DNA of 64,000 nt from Sphingobium naphthae. Lineage in GTDB: Bacteria; Pseudomonadota; Alphaproteobacteria; Sphingomonadales; Sphingomonadaceae. Positions 59,643-64,000 of this stretch are shown piece by piece. The stretch is from assembly GCF_020782235.1 (NCBI RefSeq), contig NZ_JAJGNO010000010.1, positions 62,001 to 126,000 of the forward strand, given 5' to 3'. The position numbers and the translations under genes were made by a program. Within the stretch, counting starts at the first letter, position 1. Every line of letters starts with the position of its first letter. Under the pieces are notes generated by a model that saw only the letters and a list, made by a program, of their open reading frames with translations, made no database searches and was not told the DNA's origin.

Positions 59643-60107
59643 TCAGCGCCGGCGGTAATGTCGCTCGTTGTCGGTAGTAGTCCAGCTGTCGAATTGTCCG
59701 GGAAAGTCTGACTCAATCTGCTCCCGGAAGCGCTTGCCAGCATTACGTTGCTCGGTGGCCGTGAGACCGTCCCAACCTGACGAGATGGACTTCAGGGTGA
59801 ACTCCTCGCCATGCTTCTTCCGATCCACGGCCGCCAAACCCTCGTTGGCGATCTTCGTCACCAGCTCGGTGCGGTAGGGAGGCTGCGATCGAACGACCTC
59901 GATGCCGCCATTGCGCTCCACAGATGCCGCGGTGCTCCCGCCGCTCTGGTCGCTAAACAAGTATCGCTTACCGCCAACCTCGACCGCGATGTCGCCCGTC
60001 CGCTCGATGGGTGTGCCCACCAGCCGGTCGAGGATCTCGCCCATCGCCTCGCGCTGCGCGGGTGTGATTAGCGCGTGCACGACCACGTTCTTGAGTGGCT
60101 TTTCCAT
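59643..60107 (-). CDS. Hypothetical protein, 154 residues
   Basis: The ATG at 60107 has GGAG seven bases upstream. The last third (FTLKSISSGWDGLTATEQRNAGKRF) resembles the small DUF1413-type fold, with a conserved G-x-x-F and a basic end. The first part (VVVHALITPAQREAMGEILDRLVG) is helical. The function is unknown. It is downstream of the HU gene on the same strand after a hairpin terminator, so it probably has its own signals. Confidence 0.5.
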   Translation of the reverse strand: MEKPLKNVVVHALITPAQREAMGEILDRLVGTPIERTGDIAVEVGGKRYLFSDQSGGSTAASVERNGGIEVVRSQPPYRTELVTKIANEGLAAVDRKKHGEEFTLKSISSGWDGLTATEQRNAGKRFREQIESDFPGQFDSWTTTDNERHYRRR

Positions 60108-60117
60108 TCGGTTCTCC

Positions 60118-60146
60118 AAAGGGGGCAAGCACCGCAGCTTGCCCCC
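60118..60146 (-). terminator. Hairpin terminator after the HU gene
   Basis: GGGGGCAAGC and GCTTGCCCCC form a perfect ten-base stem with a six-base loop just behind the HU stop codon. On the minus strand it is followed by only TTT, so termination is probable but not strong. Confidence 0.55.
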
Positions 60147-60154
60147 GCGCCTGA

Positions 60155-60430
60155 TTAGCCGTTCAACCGGTCCTTGACGGCCTTGGCCGGCGTGAACCCG
60201 AGCTTCTTGGCCGCAGCGATGGTGATGGCAGCGCCGGTCGAGGGGTTGCGACCCTCGCGCTCCGGCGTATCCTTCACCTTGAACTTCCCGAAACCATTGA
60301 TCGAGATTTCCTCGCCTTTTGCCGCCGCGTCGGTAATGGCGGCGAACACAGCGTCGACCGCTTTGCGCGCGTCGGCCTTCGTCAATCCATTGGCTGCTGC
60401 GAGTGCATCTGCCAGTTCAGCGTTATTCAT
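60155..60430 (-). CDS. hupB: HU-type histone-like DNA-binding protein
   Basis: This 91-residue protein has the HU/IHF fold: LADALAAANGLTKADARKAVDAVF helices, GEEISINGFGKFKVKD strands and the DNA-inserting arm EGRNPSTGAAITIAAAKKLGFTP, ending in a short helix. The length is normal. HU bends DNA and shapes nucleoids. A plasmid-coded copy could replace or compete with the host protein, or help the plasmid's own recombination and replication. It has a separate terminator and lies 22 bases downstream of the RloB-like gene. Confidence 0.95.
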   Translation of the reverse strand: MNNAELADALAAANGLTKADARKAVDAVFAAITDAAAKGEEISINGFGKFKVKDTPEREGRNPSTGAAITIAAAKKLGFTPAKAVKDRLNG

Positions 60431-60452
60431 CGTAATTCCTTTCTGCTAAAAG

Positions 60453-61028
60453 TCATGCTGGCTCAATAAAGCCGATAGTGGTGAGAAGGCCAGCAAGAGC
60501 GGCTTCAACTGCCGCTGCTCGTGCGATCGCCCCATGGTCGATCCGCTCTGCAAGCCGGGCTGCCGGCATTCCCTTACGATAGCCGGGCCAGGCCTGGGAA
60601 AGAGCCGTCATCGCAAGAGCGGTGCTGCCCGGTCGCCGCTGCGCGCACCCCTCGAGGTGCCGCAGAAGCAGAGCCTCATGACAAGTGTGCTGCCAGATCA
60701 GACCCAGGCCCGCCTTGTTGGCCGCAGGCGTGATCCGGGCATCTCGGTCGGGACTGATCCCCAGCTTGTCGTCATCGAGCAGTATGAAGCGCCCTTCGAA
60801 AGCTCCGTGGCGCTTTTCCCGTTCACCGGCACGCTTTATCGCCAGATCCACCAGCGACGAGGGGTCTCCACCGCCCGGCTGCAGCAGCACGGCATCGAGA
60901 TGCACGGCGAGCCGCTGCGTTTCGGCAAGCCTGGTGAGCAGCGCGACATAGCCCTGTTCGCTTTCGCCCTCGCAGCCGACGAAGATACGGCGGCGCTGCG
61001 GGACGACCTTGCGCTTCTGGCGGCTCAT
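60453..61028 (-). CDS. RloB-domain protein (AbiLii-like)
   Basis: This 191-residue protein has the RloB core. RRIFVGCEGESEQGYVALL carries the E-G-x-S-E pattern of a TOPRIM-like nuclease, FILLDDDKLG the D-D-D pattern, and IWQHTCHEALLLRHLEGC the conserved C-terminal helix with H-E. RloB proteins occur behind ATPases in restriction-linked and abortive infection loci; AbiLii of lactococci is one. It overlaps the ATPase gene by ATGA. It is expected to be a nuclease released or activated by the ATPase on infection. Confidence 0.8.
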   Translation of the reverse strand: MSRQKRKVVPQRRRIFVGCEGESEQGYVALLTRLAETQRLAVHLDAVLLQPGGGDPSSLVDLAIKRAGEREKRHGAFEGRFILLDDDKLGISPDRDARITPAANKAGLGLIWQHTCHEALLLRHLEGCAQRRPGSTALAMTALSQAWPGYRKGMPAARLAERIDHGAIARAAAVEAALAGLLTTIGFIEPA

Positions 61029-62230
61029 CCGATCTGGGGGAGGGCACCGTAGGTGCCGCCAAGATATTTGCGATAGTAATTCTCGTCGCGTCGCACAGCC
61101 TGGACGTCCTGCAAGGCGTAGACCTCCGTTCTGCCCTCCGGCGACTTGGTGCAGAAGAGCACCTCCTCCTTGATGAGTTCCTCAAGGAGAGACGCGTTGT
61201 GACAGGTCATCCATAGCTGCGCGTCGTGCGGGTTCCGGCTTGGGTCGTAGAACCAACGCAGAATTTCGGGCAGGATCAACGGATGGATTGCCGTGTCCAG
61301 CTCGTCCATCACGGCGATGCCGCCGGTTTCCAGTGCCCGAAGCAGGAATGGGTAGAGGCGCAGGAACATCCTCGTACCATGACTTTCGAGGACGAGCGGC
61401 ATTGGACCGTCATGGCCCTCATGCGTGAACAGCGCGACCGGCCCGTTCGGCCCGCTTTCCACCCGCATGGTACGAATGCCCAGATCAATGCGTTCAATCT
61501 CGCGGTTGAGCGCCTCGACCAAACCTGGGTTCTCGGCATAGTGACGAACCATCTGTTCCTCGACGCCGTCAGAGCGTTCGATCAGGATGTTCGACGAGAT
61601 CGTATTCGCCGCCTCCCAAAGCTGGGTAGCGATCGGATGCTTCAACTGGGCAAGCGTCGAGATCACGCTCGCATTGGGGCGCAGCACTTTTTCCAGCGCT
61701 TGCCGGAACCCGGTGAGCTTGAATGCGCCTGCCGCAACTACTTTGCCCTCAGCGCTTCGCTCGAACAGCCGAACCTTTCGGCGTGCGGGCTCGGGCCAAT
61801 AGTGCAGGGCTTCCGATACCACCTGCTGGGCCGCGTTCGAACCGCCCAGTTCAAGGGAATAGGTATAGCGACAGGCGGGAGAAGTCTCGTCCTCTGGTTC
61901 GCTGTGACCGCCAAAGGACAGACTCAGACGGGTCGGAGCTGATTGTCCTTCAACGCTGTTGAACCGCTCATAAGGGAGCCGGCCGGTCGGCGAGATCTGG
62001 AAACTTTCGCGCGCGAACCAGGCGATGAACGACAGCGCCCGCAAGATAGTCGATTTGCCCGCTGCGTTCGGACCGAAAATGGCCACGACCTTGGGCGCTC
62101 GATCAGACGCGCCCGGCCAGATCGGGGACAGCCTACCGGGTAAATCTGGCGCGTTTGCCCCCACACGCAGATCGACAACCTGCTTGTCGCGGATCGAGAA
62201 GAAGTTCTCAATTTCGAGTTCGAACAGCAT
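61025..62230 (-). CDS. AAA/SMC-type ATPase partner of RloB (AbiLi-like)
   Basis: This 401-residue ATPase begins LEIENFFSIRDKQVVDL, the usual opening of defence ATPases, with Walker A FGPNAAGKST at 52-61. Later it shows FRQALEKVLRPNASVISTLAQ and a Walker B region GIAVMDELDTAIHP with D-E. The final H-N-A-S-L-L resembles the ATPases of AbiL and other OLD-like two-gene systems (without TOPRIM). It is the first gene of the two-gene operon and starts behind a 115-base AT-rich spacer that probably contains its promoter. The pair would be an abortive infection system. Confidence 0.8.
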   Translation of the reverse strand: MLFELEIENFFSIRDKQVVDLRVGANAPDLPGRLSPIWPGASDRAPKVVAIFGPNAAGKSTILRALSFIAWFARESFQISPTGRLPYERFNSVEGQSAPTRLSLSFGGHSEPEDETSPACRYTYSLELGGSNAAQQVVSEALHYWPEPARRKVRLFERSAEGKVVAAGAFKLTGFRQALEKVLRPNASVISTLAQLKHPIATQLWEAANTISSNILIERSDGVEEQMVRHYAENPGLVEALNREIERIDLGIRTMRVESGPNGPVALFTHEGHDGPMPLVLESHGTRMFLRLYPFLLRALETGGIAVMDELDTAIHPLILPEILRWFYDPSRNPHDAQLWMTCHNASLLEELIKEEVLFCTKSPEGRTEVYALQDVQAVRRDENYYRKYLGGTYGALPQIG

Positions 62231-62345
62231 AATGGCTCCTCACGAGCCGTAAATAAATCGTTTCATTACGGTTTCAACGTTTTTTCGTTAAACCGGCGTC
62301 GAAATGCTCTCATTTTTTCCTTTGCGGTACTGCGGCCGGCCGGAC

Positions 62346-64000
62346 TCAGTCCGGCAGGGAGCGCGCCTTCGCCCGCCAGGGCGCATGGGTTTCCTTGCAG
62401 ATATCGGTGAAATAGAGCCGCTTATCCAGATTTTTGGTCGCTTCCTTCTCGACCCGGTCCCGATCCCGACGTGCCGCATGCCAGATCGCCATCTCTTCAA
62501 ATGGCAGACCATCAAATCCGCGCGCTGCGATCGCGCGCTCGAACAATGTGATCGCCCGATCATCTGCGCAGGCAAGGAAGAGGGTGAGGGAGGCAAAGGC
62601 CTTGTCCGGGTCGTTGCCCGACATGAACCGGTCACGCCAGTGACCAGCGGCGGTTCGCCGGCGAAAGCTTTCCTCTGCCTTGTCCTGCGTCTCCTGCAAC
62701 CAGCCTGACGTCTGGATTGCCCTCGCTCGCTGCCAGAAACTCTCTGCGTCCGGTCCAGGGTCGAGGAAGCGGCCGAGGTTGAAGGCTCGAGCGATGTCAC
62801 CAGCGAGCTGGCTTTCCAACCAGACGAACATTCGATCGAGGAGCCAACCCAGGCGCCCGCCCTCTGTCGCCCACCGGGCAACGGAGGCCAGCGCATGATC
62901 CGTGTTCGCATCTTCGAGAACCTGTTCGCAGTGACGGGTCATCTCGGGCCGGTCGCTGTAGAAGGGCAGGCTCTCAAAGCTGTCCATCTTGGTCCAGCTG
63001 CTCTCCTTGTAATGCGGGTAGAGCGTTGACCAGATCCTCGCGCCATCTTCGGGCTGCTTCATCATCAAAGCGCGCAGCGCAGTCATGACCGGGAAGTTGT
63101 CGAACGCGAAAGCATGTTCCGCGCCGCGCTCCAGCAAGGCATCGAGTGCAGCGGCAAGCGCTGGACCGCGCCGTTCTGCCAAGACGAGCATCGCCTCATT
63201 GGCGTTCAGCCACGACACCTGCTTGCCAAAGCCGTCCGGGAAGGATTGCTTGCCGATCGCGTCCAGGACAAACGCCTCGAAATGGTTGAGCGCGTCCTCG
63301 TCGCCGGGATCATCCTGAACGCGCGCGCCCCAGGCGACCGGATCGATGCGCGTGTCGAGGTCAGGTACAGGGAAGTGCCTGGCAGCCGCGATCAGCGCGA
63401 GCGAGCCATTGGCCGCCTCATTGATTTCGGTCTCGGCGGCGCAGCTCCAGCCAGTGTTGACCAGGGCCTGCAGGAGAGGGGGCTGGTTGCTGCGGCGTCC
63501 GATCAGGAAGAGCAGCCGCCGGGTAACATCGCTGTCGTTCGCAAAGCCGGCAACGAGGTCGTTCGCGAGGCTGGGAGGCATTTCGCTCAGATCGACGCTG
63601 GCGAGATAGGAGATCCAATGCTGGCGATGCTCACCGGCCAGCAGAGGCCGGATGGGTTCATAATCAGCCTCCATAGGGGCGGCGAACACTGCAACTTCGT
63701 CGGTATAGAAGCAGGGGCCGTGAGGGTCGCTCTTGAAGATTGCGATCTGCTGTGCCGCTGTTTTTCCTGCAAGACGCGATATCTGGGCATGGAGCCAGTC
63801 GCTGTCCTTCCTGTCGAGAAGCGAGCGCTCCAACATCGGGGCGACGGATCGCGCGAATATCTCGTGGGTCTCCGCATTGAGGAGCGGCCAGTATCGCCCG
63901 ATCTCCTTGGCCAGCCGGACGAGCTTGTCCTCGGCATCGCCATCATCCGAAGCGCCTCTCGTCTCGGCGCTGGCAAAGATCCGCCGGATCAGATCGGTGA
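62346..64000 (-). CDS. C-terminal part of a large helical protein of unknown function
   Basis: The frame is open to the right edge, so the N-terminus is outside the window. The visible 551 residues are almost all helical, with repeats of a W-x(n)-F/L pattern (WLHAQISRLAG, WLLDRMFVWLESQLAGD, WLQETQDKAEESFRRRTAAGHWRDRF). No catalytic motif is visible. The C-terminal sequence FTDICKETHAPWRAKARSLPD is distinct. Large proteins with a P-loop N-terminus and helical repeats are common in defence regions, and this would fit, but the deciding part is missing. It lies in the same direction as the RloB/ATPase pair, 115 bases upstream of it. Confidence 0.55.
   Translation of the reverse strand, partial: TDLIRRIFASAETRGASDDGDAEDKLVRLAKEIGRYWPLLNAETHEIFARSVAPMLERSLLDRKDSDWLHAQISRLAGKTAAQQIAIFKSDPHGPCFYTDEVAVFAAPMEADYEPIRPLLAGEHRQHWISYLASVDLSEMPPSLANDLVAGFANDSDVTRRLLFLIGRRSNQPPLLQALVNTGWSCAAETEINEAANGSLALIAAARHFPVPDLDTRIDPVAWGARVQDDPGDEDALNHFEAFVLDAIGKQSFPDGFGKQVSWLNANEAMLVLAERRGPALAAALDALLERGAEHAFAFDNFPVMTALRALMMKQPEDGARIWSTLYPHYKESSWTKMDSFESLPFYSDRPEMTRHCEQVLEDANTDHALASVARWATEGGRLGWLLDRMFVWLESQLAGDIARAFNLGRFLDPGPDAESFWQRARAIQTSGWLQETQDKAEESFRRRTAAGHWRDRFMSGNDPDKAFASLTLFLACADDRAITLFERAIAARGFDGLPFEEMAIWHAARRDRDRVEKEATKNLDKRLYFTDICKETHAPWRAKARSLPD

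Noticed and set aside
62339..62355. Hairpin GCCGGAC-TCA-GTCCGGC at the end of the right-edge gene
   Set aside because: It overlaps the stop codon and has no T-run on the minus strand, so a terminator cannot be claimed.
1..64000. tRNA or rRNA genes as integration sites
   Set aside because: No cloverleaf-like sequence with a recognisable T-loop (GGTTCGAATCC type) was noticed by eye, and no rRNA segment is present. A computed tRNA scan was not possible.

Overview
This window looks like a stretch of a large conjugative plasmid from an alphaproteobacterium, most probably a sphingomonad (Sphingobium, Novosphingobium or Sphingomonas type). The base composition is high-GC. There is a RepA/RepC-type replication region, a ParA partition pair, a strawberry-notch helicase/methyltransferase, an ArdC-like protein and a nearly complete F-type mating-pair-formation operon in one continuous block. 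No rRNA, tRNA or chromosomal housekeeping operon was seen. These assignments rest on reading the translated sequence, not on database searches.

Layout. (1) 1-6.1 kb, minus strand: one end of a mobile island of the GInt type. It has three large tyrosine recombinases plus a small helical protein (ginABCD order, overlapping genes). Its border appears to cut a PAPS-reductase-like gene at about 6.08 kb, and the cargo would extend left out of the window. (2) 6.1-13.4 kb: plasmid accessory genes, including a GNAT acetyltransferase, a secreted thermonuclease, a DUF6927-like protein, an ArdC-like antirestriction protein and a large ParB-like protein. (3) 13.4-17.6 kb, plus strand: a cargo block with a DUF4238-like gene broken by one in-frame stop, then a tight three-gene operon. 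That operon encodes an Abi_C protein, a protein with a PD-(D/E)XK-like motif and a protein with a HEPN RX4H motif, and it looks like an undescribed phage-defence operon. (4) 17.6-33.2 kb, mostly minus strand: the plasmid backbone. It holds a STAS-like protein, the helicase/methyltransferase, a RES-type toxin-antitoxin pair, a TOPRIM primase, ParA with a ribbon-helix-helix partner, a lytic transglycosylase, RepA, RepC, two clusters of an 18-bp iteron, a candidate antisense RNA upstream of repC, and two small DNA-binding regulators. (5) 33.3-53.1 kb, plus strand: an operator-like cluster, then traA-L-E-K-B-dsbC-V-C-x-trbI-traF(S26)-W-x-U-trbC-N-x-x-traF-H-G. (6) 53.1-64 kb: an accessory and defence region. 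It has two small reverse genes, a Gabija-like pair (OLD nuclease and UvrD-like helicase) behind an XRE/ImmA regulator, an HU protein, a RloB plus AAA ATPase pair that resembles AbiL, and the C-terminal part of a large unknown protein running off the right edge.

How it works together. RepA and/or RepC would start replication at the iterons. The antisense RNA would restrain RepC. ParA and its partner would segregate the plasmid, and the RES pair would kill plasmid-free cells. The Tra block would build the F-like pilus and channel. No relaxase (TraI) or coupling protein (TraD) is present, so these must lie outside the window. The antirestriction-like genes on the left and the defence genes at both ends fit a plasmid that protects itself and its host.
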